The notes under the pieces: generated by a model | The model's input: the letters and a program-made list of their open reading frames with translations, nothing else | What the model was told of the DNA's origin: nothing | Database searches by the model: none | From: Lodderomyces elongisporus | Taxonomy: Eukaryota; Ascomycota; Pichiomycetes; Serinales; Debaryomycetaceae | Reading direction: 5' to 3' | NCBI RefSeq assembly: GCF_030384665.1 | Contig: NC_083673.1 | Location: forward strand, 2,923,501-2,987,500 | Length of the DNA: 64,000 bases | Shown here: positions 9,259 to 19,117 of the stretch, one piece after another | How the letters are laid out: each line of letters starts with the position of its first letter | How positions within the stretch are numbered: position 1 is the stretch's first letter | Program-made: the position numbers and the translations under genes

Positions 9259-10839
9259 CTAGTTTGGTGGTGTAATCTTAATTCTAACAGCCTTGCATTG
9301 AGTGTACTCTTGGTAAACTTCCTCACCCATTTCTCTACCAATACCAGAAGAGTGGAAACCACCAAATGGAACCATAGAGTTAAAGTCGTTATAAGTGTTG
9401 ACCCAGACAGTACCTGCATTGATATTGTTTGCCACATGGACCGCAGTGTTAATGTTAGTGGTGTGGATACCAGCAGCCAAACCGTAATCGGTGCTGTTTG
9501 CCAATTCAATTCCCTCCTCAATGGTGTCGAATTTGGTAACTGAAACAACTGGACCAAAGATTTCTTCCTTAACAATCTTCATGTCGTCTTTAACGTTGGA
9601 GAAGATGGTTGGCTTAAGGAAGTAACCTTTACCATCACAACGAGCACCACCAGTAACAATTTCAGCACCTTCTTTCTTACCAGATTCAATGTAGCTCAAA
9701 ATCTTGGACAATTGAGTCTCAGAGACTTGAGCACCCATAAAGGTTTCTGGGTCAAATGGGTTACCAACCTTAACATTTTCAGCAGCAGCCTTGAACTTCT
9801 CCAACACTTCATCGTAAACCTTGGATTGGATCAAAACACGGGAACCAGCACAACAAACTTCACCAGAGTTGTAAAAGATAGCAGTAATCAAGTTTTGGAT
9901 GGTGCTGTCAATGTTAGCATCATTAAAAACAATGTTTGGAGATTTACCACCCAATTCCAAAGTGACCTTCTTCAAATTGGATTCGGCAGCAGCCTTCATA
10001 ATACTCTTACCAACAGCAGTAGAACCGGTGAATGCAACTTTTTCCAACTTTGGATGTGAAGCAATGGCTGCACCAGCAGTCTTACCGAAACCAGAAACAA
10101 TATTGACAACACCCTTTGGCATACCAGCTTCAACCAACAATTTACCAACAATCAATGCAGACAATGGGGTAGATTCAGCAGTCTTCAACACAGTGGTTGA
10201 ACCAGTGGCCAAAACAGGACCCAATTTCCAAGAAAGCATCAAAAGTGGGAAATTCCATGGAATAATCTGACCACACACCAAAGGAACTCTTTGGGTGTAG
10301 TTCAAGTGGCCTTCACCAGTGTTGATCAAGTTACCCAAAATCTTATCAGTCCAGCCTGCACAAGATCTAAAGTAAGCAGCAGTTAAAGCGACATCACCTT
10401 TAGCATTTTGCAATGATTTACCATTGTCAAAAGTCTCAACTTCAGCCAACAAATCAGCATTCTTTTCAATCAAATCAGCCAAGTTGGTCAACACTCTAGC
10501 TCTGACAGCTGGGTCAGTAACAGACCATGATTTATAAGCAGCTCTAGCAGCGTCAACAGCAACATCGATATCTTCTTCCAAGGCTTCGTAAACCGAGGTA
10601 ATTTCTTCTTCGTTAACTGGAGAAACAACATTGAATGTCTTTTTTTGTTTTGGGTAGACAAAGTCATTGTTGATGAACAAACCAGTAGGTTGTTCATATT
10701 CTCTGCCAGTGGGGATCTTGACCTTGACCAGCAAAGGCAAGTCACCCAATCTGGTGGCAGTGGAAGCAAATGTTCTAGAGGCCATTTGCAGGACTTTTGG
10801 AGCAAGTCCTTGTTGCTTAAGACAAGTTTTGGCCAACAT
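9259..10839 (-). CDS. ALD5: Mitochondrial aldehyde dehydrogenase (ALD5-like)
   Basis: A 526-residue aldehyde dehydrogenase with the same core as its neighbour plus an N-terminal extension of about 30 residues ([18 protein letters not shown], then ASRTFAS). The extension is rich in Lys/Arg/Ser and free of acidic residues, as expected for a mitochondrial presequence. Catalytic positions are Asn196, Glu295 and Cys329 (here CysCys: [11 protein letters not shown]). It would oxidise acetaldehyde to acetate in the matrix for acetyl-CoA supply. Codon use is strongly biased to TTG/GGT/ACC-type codons, which suggests high expression. It stands at one edge of a 3.4-kb gene-free region, so its promoter may be long. 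The name ALD5 is by analogy with CTG-clade mitochondrial ALD. Confidence 0.9.
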   Translation of the reverse strand: MLAKTCLKQQGLAPKVLQMASRTFASTATRLGDLPLLVKVKIPTGREYEQPTGLFINNDFVYPKQKKTFNVVSPVNEEEITSVYEALEEDIDVAVDAARAAYKSWSVTDPAVRARVLTNLADLIEKNADLLAEVETFDNGKSLQNAKGDVALTAAYFRSCAGWTDKILGNLINTGEGHLNYTQRVPLVCGQIIPWNFPLLMLSWKLGPVLATGSTTVLKTAESTPLSALIVGKLLVEAGMPKGVVNIVSGFGKTAGAAIASHPKLEKVAFTGSTAVGKSIMKAAAESNLKKVTLELGGKSPNIVFNDANIDSTIQNLITAIFYNSGEVCCAGSRVLIQSKVYDEVLEKFKAAAENVKVGNPFDPETFMGAQVSETQLSKILSYIESGKKEGAEIVTGGARCDGKGYFLKPTIFSNVKDDMKIVKEEIFGPVVSVTKFDTIEEGIELANSTDYGLAAGIHTTNINTAVHVANNINAGTVWVNTYNDFNSMVPFGGFHSSGIGREMGEEVYQEYTQCKAVRIKITPPN

Positions 10840-13800
10840 GTGAGGGTAGAATGGATACTAAAATAGGACTTTTGTAATAAATGTAAGTTGCAAAAAAGTA
10901 AAACAAAAAGTGTGAATTCAGATAAAATAGTCAGTGACTAATCAGAAACTTTTTGTAAACTGTGAAATCAAGTGTGCTGTTTAAAACAAGTGGAAAAGAA
11001 TTTTCAAAAGGTAAATTCTATATGTGTAAGTATTGATATAGATTCAATGTTCCAAGTATACAATTGGTTTTGTAGTAAAGCAATTGCTAATGAATTAAAA
11101 TCGTGTTGTTAGGTTAAGAATATATATATAGAAATAAAAAAAAGGAAATTGAGAAAGATTTTGAATTTGATGAGGGAATTGCCGGAATATTTATATTGCT
11201 GATTTCCAGCATTGATGATAACTTGCAGTTTGGGAGAATTTGTATGTTCCCCACAAATTGCATGAACGTCTCTGGTGGTGGTTGGGTTTTGTGCATCAAG
11301 AGCTACCTCCCTCCCCCACCTTTGCGGTCACCTTTGTTTTATTGTTTTTTTGTTTTTTTAATTTCTTTGTCTGCTTTTTTTTTCCTCCAATACACTAACC
11401 ACACCACATTGTTCCAAACAGTAACTGGAACAACAGTAAGAAAGTAAGGAAGAGAAAGTGCGATAACCAAAGGTAAGAGCTACAATACCCCAATAATAAT
11501 AATAATAATGATAATAATAGTGATGGTGATAATAATAAAAGAGGTGTAGATACAGATTGTACAAACAACTGCCACCTGGAAAGTAGATTTGTAAGCTATG
11601 CACAATCCCCAATTTCTCAACACTTTTCATATTCTTTGTCTTTTTTTTTGTCCTTATTACTGAAACTTGCTACTGTTGATATTAGAAACCGGGAGATAGA
11701 GGTGGAGGAGAAGGAGGAAAAAGAGGAAGTGGAATGGAAAAGAAGAATGGAATTGGGAAATAGGAACATAGGGAAATAGGAAATAAATGGACTTGGCACG
11801 AAAGTTTGCAAGGCGGAGCTTAGGCAGCATCTTATTTGCAGACTCGTGGCGAATTTCAGTATCAAAATTGATGTTTGTTGTAGTTCCTATATTTGACAGT
11901 AGTGCAGCTGTATGTCTTGTAAACCTCATCACATGGACAGAAGGAAGTTTTAAAATTAGCCAAAACACCAAAGAATGGAAAGTTTGTAGTTTATGGTTGA
12001 TGTCGGGGATAGTACTAAAAAAAATTGTTTGATGTTCTTTCTCTTGCCTTGTTCTAATTCTAATTCTAATTCTTTTTGTTTTTATTATTATTTAGTTGTT
12101 CTGGTTTTTGTGGGGGTGTTTTAGGGTATTTTGCACAAATAGAAAGGTGCAGGCGTGTGCGAGTGCGAGTGCGAGTGGGTGGATAAGGTTTTGGCAGATT
12201 TCAATGAGTTATTGTTGACAGTCTACATTCAGATGCATTATGAGCCCTTTACTCTTGCTTGTGGTGTGTCAAAAGGGGGAACTTAGTAAGGAAATGAAGA
12301 TGGAAGTGAGAATTTTAAGTACACGAAAGCAAAGGTTACAAACCAAAGACAAAATAGAAGAACAAAGAGAACAAAGAAAAAAAAAAAAAGGAAAGGAAAG
12401 AGAAGAAAAGAGGATAGAATGAAGAGTAGCTATAACGTATAACAGTACAAGGGACATAAACATGTACAATATTAAATCGAAAGTGTGATCTCATCTTTAG
12501 ATCCACTCAACCGAGTGGTGGTGATTCAGGGTACTGTTGTGTGAAAAGTTTAGTTTTGTTGATCGTTGAACAATAAAAGTGGGGTTAAGAGAAACAGAAT
12601 AATGAACTGTTGGGCAAAATATTAAGTGGGGGAGGGGAGGGGAGGGGAGGGGGGAGGAAGGGAGAGATTGAGAGAGTGTGTGAGAAGAAAGAATAAGAAT
12701 AAAGAAATAAAATCTGTAAACAATACAGAGGGCATATCAACAAGTTACAGTTATAGTTACAATTACTAATGCAATCAAGTTCGGAGTTGAACTATTTGTG
12801 CAAAAATTAGTGGTTGTGGTGGTAATCGTGGTGGTGGTGGTGGTGGTGTTGTTGGGGCGAGGCATAGTGGCTTAATCTAAAGCAAAAAATAAAAAAAAAT
12901 AATACGGTTACGGATATGTTCGCTTTCAGTGGGCCAAAAAAAAAAAAAAAAATTTCAAGATGAAATTTTTGGCTATTGTTTCTTTCGATTTACTTTGGGT
13001 TTTTGTGTTTTCCTTAGCTATAAATTATTACTGTCTCTCACACACACTCTCTCTATCTTTGTGCCACAACAACCAAGGTGAAAAAGGTGTAGTAGATTCC
13101 AAAGAACAGAAAAGAAAAAAACAAAAATAGGCAGTTATTGTAGATTCAAGAATCTTTGTAGAAGCAAATGTTTGCAGGTATTGTAACTTCTTAGATAACG
13201 TCAAAGGCCGAAAGACAAGAACTCCGACACTAAATTGAAATCTAATTAAACTTTCACCCTCTCGGACCGAAGGATCTTGTGGTCTTTTCCTACAAACATA
13301 TCTTTCATAAATTCTTAAAATTTTTTAATTCTTTATCTTTAGTTGTTTTTTTTTCTTCAATTTTTTATTTTTTTTATTTTAATTTCGACAACTTCTCGAG
13401 AACAATTGAAAAGATCAAGTAAAGACCAATTTCCACCTTTGAGAGAGAATTCTCTTTCATCAACTTTTGGATCTTTTTCCTTTTTTTGGGTGGGTTCAGT
13501 TAATGTTTTTATTGTGTTGTTGCTTTGTCGTCTCTTCCTCCATATGGCATACGCTTTTCTACTTAATGACATTTTACCTCTCACATTTTACTTTGCCATC
13601 ACTTTTCTACTTCCCCCACCCTATTTGATGTATTTCTGTATAACTTCCTTCCATCCTTTCTTCCATCCTCCCTTCCCCACTCCAGTTTGTGTACTGAATA
13701 ACGGATACTTCACATGTGCCAAGATACACGTCCTCTGTCAAATTAGTAGATATAAAAAATTGTCTATCAAAACACGACTAGTGCAACATCTCGCACTCAT

Positions 13801-14255
13801 ACTAGCAAAAGAAATAGAAGCAAACAAAATCAACACAACAAAATTAATAAACAAATAAATAAATTAATAAATAGAACGCAAACGGGAACGGTATCAAATG
13901 GATAAAGCAAATTCAAGGCAAGGCAAGGTCAAATCAGACAACTTCAACTTTGGCGGATTTTGCTCGATTCATAGAATACTGCTAAAGTTGTTTTAATTTT
14001 TTCGTTTTTTTCAACGATATTGAGATGCTGATTATTTTAGAATACAATGTAGTGTATAAGTAAGTAAGTAAGTAAGTTTAAAAATTAAACAAAAGGGAAA
14101 AAGAACTTGTAAAAATTAAATCTATTCTACTAAGAAACTTGGATAATCACTGTGTTTTGGCAATTATTACAACCAAAGTTAGACGCAACTTCTTTCTTCT
14201 TTCTATTTCTTTCTTTGTTCTTTCTCTTCATACTTCATGCTCTAATTCTTTACTT
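10840..14255. other. Long gene-free region, 3.4 kb
   Basis: No coding region stands up here. It lies between the start of the mitochondrial ALD gene and the stop of RRN7, so it serves as the ALD promoter and the RRN7 3' side. It holds trinucleotide runs (ATA/ATG, about 11494-11540), a (GAGTGC)n stretch near 12155-12175, a strong G-run at 12628-12652, a GTG/GGT run near 12810-12850, and poly-A/poly-T tracts. The longest frame, 13343-13858 (+), is Phe/Ile/Leu-rich and built from T-tracts. Confidence 0.6.
12628..12652 (+). repeat. G-run with quadruplex potential
   Basis: Five runs of four or more G separated by single A residues (GGGGG A GGGG A GGGG A GGGG A GGGGGG). This meets the usual G-quadruplex pattern on the plus strand. 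It lies about 1.8 kb upstream of the mitochondrial ALD start. Confidence 0.75.
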
Positions 14256-15779
14256 CTAATCTATTCTTTTGAGTTTCGATGGTTTAAACAGTTTGGTGAT
14301 AACCGCATAAACCTTCCTTAAATCATCCAGAGACATATTAACCATTTTGGAAAGCTTGTCAAACAACATCGCATCCACCTCATCCGGATCAGTTACCTGC
14401 TCTGTATCATCTTGATCTGTCAATAAACGGCCATTGCCATTACCACTACCACCACCACTACCACTACCACCACTACTACTCTTTTCAGTATCGGTTTCTA
14501 AAATATCCTCCTTTGCCGCATTCATGTCAAATATCTGAAACAATCTTTTCTCCATCATGGATAGATCCTGTGTACCAGCACTATCGTGTAGCTTCCCTGG
14601 TAAAATGTTGTTATATACCCAATCACAATACTGTTCGGTATGTTCTACACTCATGTGATATATATCATCCTTAGTGTCCTGCCTCCTAATAAAAATCTGT
14701 TGGTCAAACTTTTGATTAAGCTCAAGTACAAATATAACAATCGACATAATGTACACCTCGGGAAACGCGTCTCTCAATTTAGTCACCGTGCCCATATCTG
14801 ACTTGATGACAAATTTAGTCTTGTTAACAGCTTTAAGCAAATTATATATTAGCATAAAAACTTGAGGTGCATTGGTCAAATACAAGACATCTGTCAATGT
14901 CTTGTAAATCAACAAAAAGTAATAATCCACAGGTACCGTTATCTCCATCTTGACAAGACTTGTATTGAGAAAGTATAGTCGTTTGTAAATATGATCATTC
15001 AGTGGATATTCGTAGCCTTGCAATCCAGGAAAATACAGTTGACCCAACACATTCAAATCTTCTTGCGGCAACAAATGGTATGTCTTGAAAAATGGGATTT
15101 TTTCCTTGCGAATACAATCAAGCACATCTGATAGATATAGAGGGTTGGCTTGTAATTGCAAGCTTGATATGTAGATTATGCAAACGAGATCCAACACATC
15201 CAACTGTCGTCGCTTATACCCGACCCTGTGTTTTCTGCTCCGTTTACTTGCTCTTCTTTCTTTGTCTTCCTCCTGCTCCTGCACTTGCTCTTGCTCTTGC
15301 TCCTGTTCTTGCTCCTGCTCCTGCTCTTGCTGCTTCTGCCCCTGCTCATCGCCATCATCAAAAATTAGATTAAGCATTCTACACCAATTGGTCTTGACAA
15401 CTAAAGTCAAATCTTTCTCCACGCTACTCATACCATAAAACAAGTTTAAGATTGCATCAAGTTGATGTTTGAGTATTTTCTGCAAACATCTATAATACAC
15501 AGGTCTCGCCTCATCTCCAAATAATCTTTCCTGTTTCCTTTTATCTTGCGACAATCTTTGACTCGATTGACTAGCTAGATGGCCCCGCTCATCTAATGCA
15601 ACGGCATTCAATCTCCTTGTTGTTACGATGGGTTGGTCTGCATCATCATCAAATTCAATGGAACCCTCTTGAACATGTCCATACTGACAGATTGTAAGAC
15701 CATCTTGAGTACGGTATAGTCGTGAACGACAATTATCAATCCCACACGGTGGGCCACGGATCCACAGCTGTCGTACCAT
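14256..15779 (-). CDS. RRN7: RRN7, RNA polymerase I core factor subunit (TFIIB-like)
   Basis: This 507-residue protein starts at the ATG at 15779; the open frame upstream has no ATG. The N-terminus is the Rrn7/TAF1B zinc ribbon: IRGPPCGIDNC (Cys12, Cys17), then TICQYGHV (Cys31, His35), followed by an acidic B-reader-like segment EGSIEFDDDAD. The middle holds cyclin-fold-like helices (RPVYYRCLQKILKHQLDAIL and later LLPQEDLNVLGQLYFPGLQGYEYPLND). Rrn7 with Rrn6 and Rrn11 forms core factor, which recruits Pol I to rDNA promoters; this is family knowledge. Oddities are a Gln/Glu dipeptide repeat (about residues 146-172) from a GCTCCT/GCTCTT hexanucleotide array, and a Gly/Ser run near the C-terminus. 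Either is likely to vary in length between strains. Confidence 0.88.
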   Translation of the reverse strand: MVRQLWIRGPPCGIDNCRSRLYRTQDGLTICQYGHVQEGSIEFDDDADQPIVTTRRLNAVALDERGHLASQSSQRLSQDKRKQERLFGDEARPVYYRCLQKILKHQLDAILNLFYGMSSVEKDLTLVVKTNWCRMLNLIFDDGDEQGQKQQEQEQEQEQEQEQEQVQEQEEDKERRASKRSRKHRVGYKRRQLDVLDLVCIIYISSLQLQANPLYLSDVLDCIRKEKIPFFKTYHLLPQEDLNVLGQLYFPGLQGYEYPLNDHIYKRLYFLNTSLVKMEITVPVDYYFLLIYKTLTDVLYLTNAPQVFMLIYNLLKAVNKTKFVIKSDMGTVTKLRDAFPEVYIMSIVIFVLELNQKFDQQIFIRRQDTKDDIYHMSVEHTEQYCDWVYNNILPGKLHDSAGTQDLSMMEKRLFQIFDMNAAKEDILETDTEKSSSGGSGSGGGSGNGNGRLLTDQDDTEQVTDPDEVDAMLFDKLSKMVNMSLDDLRKVYAVITKLFKPSKLKRID

Positions 15780-16217
15780 GTGGTGATCCGGCAACAAAAA
15801 AGAAGTATGAAAGATAACAAAACTAGCAAAGCTAGCGAAAAAAGAGAGAGAGAAAGAAAAATGTATAAATCAATAGATGCGAAAGAATACACAATAAAAC
15901 TAAAGATGGAATTAACTCTTTGTGTGGGTTAGTCTATAATCTACAGCTCTCCGCGTTATTGAAATTTTCTTTCTCGCACAATAATTGAGATTTTTATTTT
16001 CTTTTTTTTCCACTAAGAAAAGTCAAATTTATAGAGATGGAATTTTAAGGGGGTTGCTAGAATTTATCTTGGAATCTAAAAAGGGTATATATACACATAT
16101 ATGTACATATATGTACATATATACATATATAAAATATGGGGAGTGTATGTCAAAAAAAGGAATAAATTTCATATCCCAGATGTTCTTATTTATAAACTTC
16201 ATACAGTCCCTTCAATT
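15780..16217. other. Intergenic, RRN7 promoter and DLD1 3' side
   Basis: Short gene-free stretch with an alternating ACATATATGT array at 16093-16130 that is self-complementary and could extrude a cruciform. No gene is seen. Confidence 0.6.
16093..16130. repeat. AT-rich palindromic repeat (CATATATGTA)n
   Basis: Three near-perfect copies of a self-complementary 10-mer with flanking TATA runs, about 90 bp beyond the DLD1 stop. The TATATA-rich context is compatible with a yeast 3'-end efficiency element. Confidence 0.7.
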
Positions 16218-18089
16218 TTAGTGATTGTGTCTACATTCTTGCTTTTCGATTATATGGCCAGCATTCAATTGCTCATCCAAATCATCTTTGGGGTCAATCT
16301 TGAACACTTTATCTGGGTTCAATATCCTTCTTGGATCTAGTGCCAACTTAATTTGTCTCATGGCATCAATCGTAGGCTCACCCAATTCTTCTACAACGTA
16401 TGCTCTCTTACCAACACCAACACCATGTTCTCCAGTACATGTGCCTTCATACTGCAAAGCCCGCTTAACCATCTTGTTCACTGCAGCATGTGTCTTGGCA
16501 TAATCTGGCGAGTTGTATAAAATCAAGAAATGACAATTACCATCTCCAATGTGGCCAATAACTGAAAACTTTCCTTCAAAGCCATCCTCAATCAAGTCTT
16601 GGTTTATCTCGTCAATTACATCGGACAACTTTGAAACTGGCACTGCAACATCAGTGGTCCATATCTGTACATCATTAGGATCTTTCAACACTTTGGAGCC
16701 ATATTGGTATGTTGACCAAAGCCCATTTCTCCTCGCGGCCCATAACTCGGCATTTTGCTCATCATTTGTACTCTTTTCAATTTTTATGGCATGATTCTGC
16801 GTGGCAATCTCATCAACAACCTTCAGCTGCTCTTCAATGGCCTGCTTTGTTGGCCCACCCAATTTGAAAAATAATGTTGCTGTTTCCAATCTTTTTTCAT
16901 CCTCGGATGTCTCATTAACAAAGGACATCATTGTGTCATTGAGAATCTCCATGGCATTTGGTTGAATGCCTTTGGAAATTATCGTTTGTGCCGCAGTAGC
17001 TGCATCCCTGATGGTTGGGAATGCGACAACGGTAATAAACTCAAGTTTGGGGCGTACATGCAATTTCAAGGTAATCTCGGTAACAACACCTGCTGTTCCC
17101 TCTGTACCAATAAATAATCTAGTCAAATCGTAACCTGCAGCTGATTTTCTTGGTCTCTGCCTAGTCTTGATCACTGTACCATCTGCCAAGACCACAGTAA
17201 GGTTCACGACATTCTCCTTCATTGTTCCATATTTAAATGCATTCGTTCCACTGGCACTAGTTCCAACCATTCCACCAATGTTGGCACCAATACCAGGGTC
17301 AGGGCCAAACAACAAGTTCTGACCTTTAGGATCATCTTTCAAGAAATCATCCAACTCCTGCCAGCCAACTCCTGGCTGCACAACTACATCCAAATCGTCT
17401 GGATGGAATGCCAAGATCTGGTCCATTTTGGCAAAAGAAAGTGATATACTATAAGGGCCACGTGTATGGATATTTTGTCCTTCCAATGAAGTGAGGCCCG
17501 AGTTTGCAACGACTGGAATTCGGTACTCGTGTGCAATTTTCAAAATTTGTGACACTTGTTCCGTGGATGTTGGAGTGATTGAGACGTCGGGGCGTTGCTT
17601 TTGTGGGTTTGGAGGATGATGAGTGGAGAAGAAGGAATCGTTGAATGATTTGAGAACATTTTCGTCAAATTGAGCATTATCCTTGCCAACAATATCGAGT
17701 ATTTTGGATAAACCTTCTTTGAATTGTTCTTCGTTGGCATATACAGGCGAGTCTAGCGTTGCAAGTGGAGCAGTCGATCTATCCAGTGAGGAAATATTGT
17801 TTGAAAGGTGGTCTTTTACGATAGCTTCCCTATTGGAATTTGTAGATTGAAAGGACTTACCTACGAAATACCCAATTGTTAAAGCCAATCCACTAGCAGC
17901 AAATACTGCCAAAAATTGATTTGATTTAGGCGTAGGTGGAGGTGGTGAAGAATGTGTAGAACGTGTAGAAGTGGTCAGGTTTGGACCTAAATTAGCACGC
18001 TTGATGGGAGCGGAGTGGGCGCCATTGCTTTGACATCTTGCAAATTGTCTTGACGGAAATTTCCATCTCATACAATTCCTGGCTAACAT
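16218..18089 (-). CDS. DLD1: D-lactate dehydrogenase (cytochrome), mitochondrial
   Basis: This 623-residue FAD enzyme oxidises D-lactate to pyruvate and passes electrons to cytochrome c at the inner membrane. The first ~55 residues form a basic, hydroxylated presequence. A hydrophobic segment at 59-77 is the expected inner-membrane anchor. The PCMH-type FAD domain includes VVANSGLTSLEGQ, VVVQPGVGWQEL, GPDPGIGANIGGMVGTSASG and FIGTEGTAGVVTEI. The C-terminal FAD-oxidase domain ends with CTGEHGVGVGKRAYV and ALDPRRILNPDKVF, which are strong family signatures. It is slightly longer than the ~587-residue yeast Dld1, mostly at the N-terminus (a Pro/Ser/Thr stretch). It belongs to a run of minus-strand genes. 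Confidence 0.95.
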   Translation of the reverse strand: MLARNCMRWKFPSRQFARCQSNGAHSAPIKRANLGPNLTTSTRSTHSSPPPPTPKSNQFLAVFAASGLALTIGYFVGKSFQSTNSNREAIVKDHLSNNISSLDRSTAPLATLDSPVYANEEQFKEGLSKILDIVGKDNAQFDENVLKSFNDSFFSTHHPPNPQKQRPDVSITPTSTEQVSQILKIAHEYRIPVVANSGLTSLEGQNIHTRGPYSISLSFAKMDQILAFHPDDLDVVVQPGVGWQELDDFLKDDPKGQNLLFGPDPGIGANIGGMVGTSASGTNAFKYGTMKENVVNLTVVLADGTVIKTRQRPRKSAAGYDLTRLFIGTEGTAGVVTEITLKLHVRPKLEFITVVAFPTIRDAATAAQTIISKGIQPNAMEILNDTMMSFVNETSEDEKRLETATLFFKLGGPTKQAIEEQLKVVDEIATQNHAIKIEKSTNDEQNAELWAARRNGLWSTYQYGSKVLKDPNDVQIWTTDVAVPVSKLSDVIDEINQDLIEDGFEGKFSVIGHIGDGNCHFLILYNSPDYAKTHAAVNKMVKRALQYEGTCTGEHGVGVGKRAYVVEELGEPTIDAMRQIKLALDPRRILNPDKVFKIDPKDDLDEQLNAGHIIEKQECRHNH

Positions 18090-19117
18090 GATTAGTGAGT
18101 AGTCGAACGACGCTTAAAAAAAGTAGAGAGATAAATCAGGAAGAAAAGAAAGCGAAAAAAAAAGAGGAAGGAAAGAGAAAGAAGAAAGAAGAAAAGGACT
18201 AATACAGTTCAGAATTCATTCTTCTTCAAGTTTTGAATTCCTTTTTTTTTTTTGCAAAGTTGCGATTAAGAATCAAAGAAAACTGGACATCATGAAGTGA
18301 TCGTAAACTTGACTGTGGCTTTCTATCCGACCGACTCAATTTTTTTGTGTAATTGTTTGCTTTTCCATTAATAATAAATTTTTTTTTCGTTCGCTTCTTG
18401 TCTGCTGGATTGTGTGCGGAATAACTCCGTGGGTATCAAGGATTAGCGGGTGCGCAAGTGTTGAATTTTACTTTCCCAACTCCGTCAGCGCTATGCGTGG
18501 GGGAAGAAAGGGGGGGAAAGGAGAGAACAGGAGTGGGGGAGGAGGAAAGGGCAGGAGGGCAGAAGGTGAGCTTTGTTTGCACTTTTTTACTTCAACCTTT
18601 ATCTTTCCACTGTTCTCAACCACACTCCGCTTTACTGACTAGTGAAAGGGAAACATTACTCGGAACATATTAGGACTCAAACATATACAATTTTGCCAAA
18701 GTAATCAAGAAATATACAACTTCAGATGAAAGAAGTAATTGACCTCTTCTATTTATTCTTTGTTGGCGCAAATACAAATAACAACCTAGTTTTAATAATG
18801 CAGTTAGGAATGAAAACGAATTAATTCCTTCCTATAGTACACTTAACATAAACTTACCATGTGGGATTGCAAAATATAAGAAAAAAAATGTAAAATTTGC
18901 GGAAAGAGAAGGGCAGTAATGGAGGTAATGGTAGGATATGGGGCCAGAGAGAGAGAGAGAGAGAGAGAAACGAAGAGAAGGAGAAAGAAAATGAAAAAGA
19001 AGAATAATGTAAATCGGAGTAATATTGAAGATGTCGATCTCCAAATTATCAAAATAAATACATCTATGCAGTCATTTTTTTTCAAAACTTATAATAATGA
19101 TTATTTTGAATTCTAAA
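18090..19117. other. Intergenic, DLD1 promoter and OXP1 3' side
   Basis: About 1 kb without a gene. It has a G/A-rich block at 18498-18565, poly-T tracts at 18243-18256 and 18378-18388, and a (GA)n run at 18947-18967. A respiratory DLD1 promoter would be expected to carry HAP2/3/4/5-type CCAAT sites; I do not see one I would stand by. Confidence 0.55.

Noticed and set aside
13343..13858. 171-codon frame on the plus strand
   Set aside because: Phe/Leu/Ile-rich product generated by T-tracts, no recognisable domain, and it lies in a gene-free low-complexity region.
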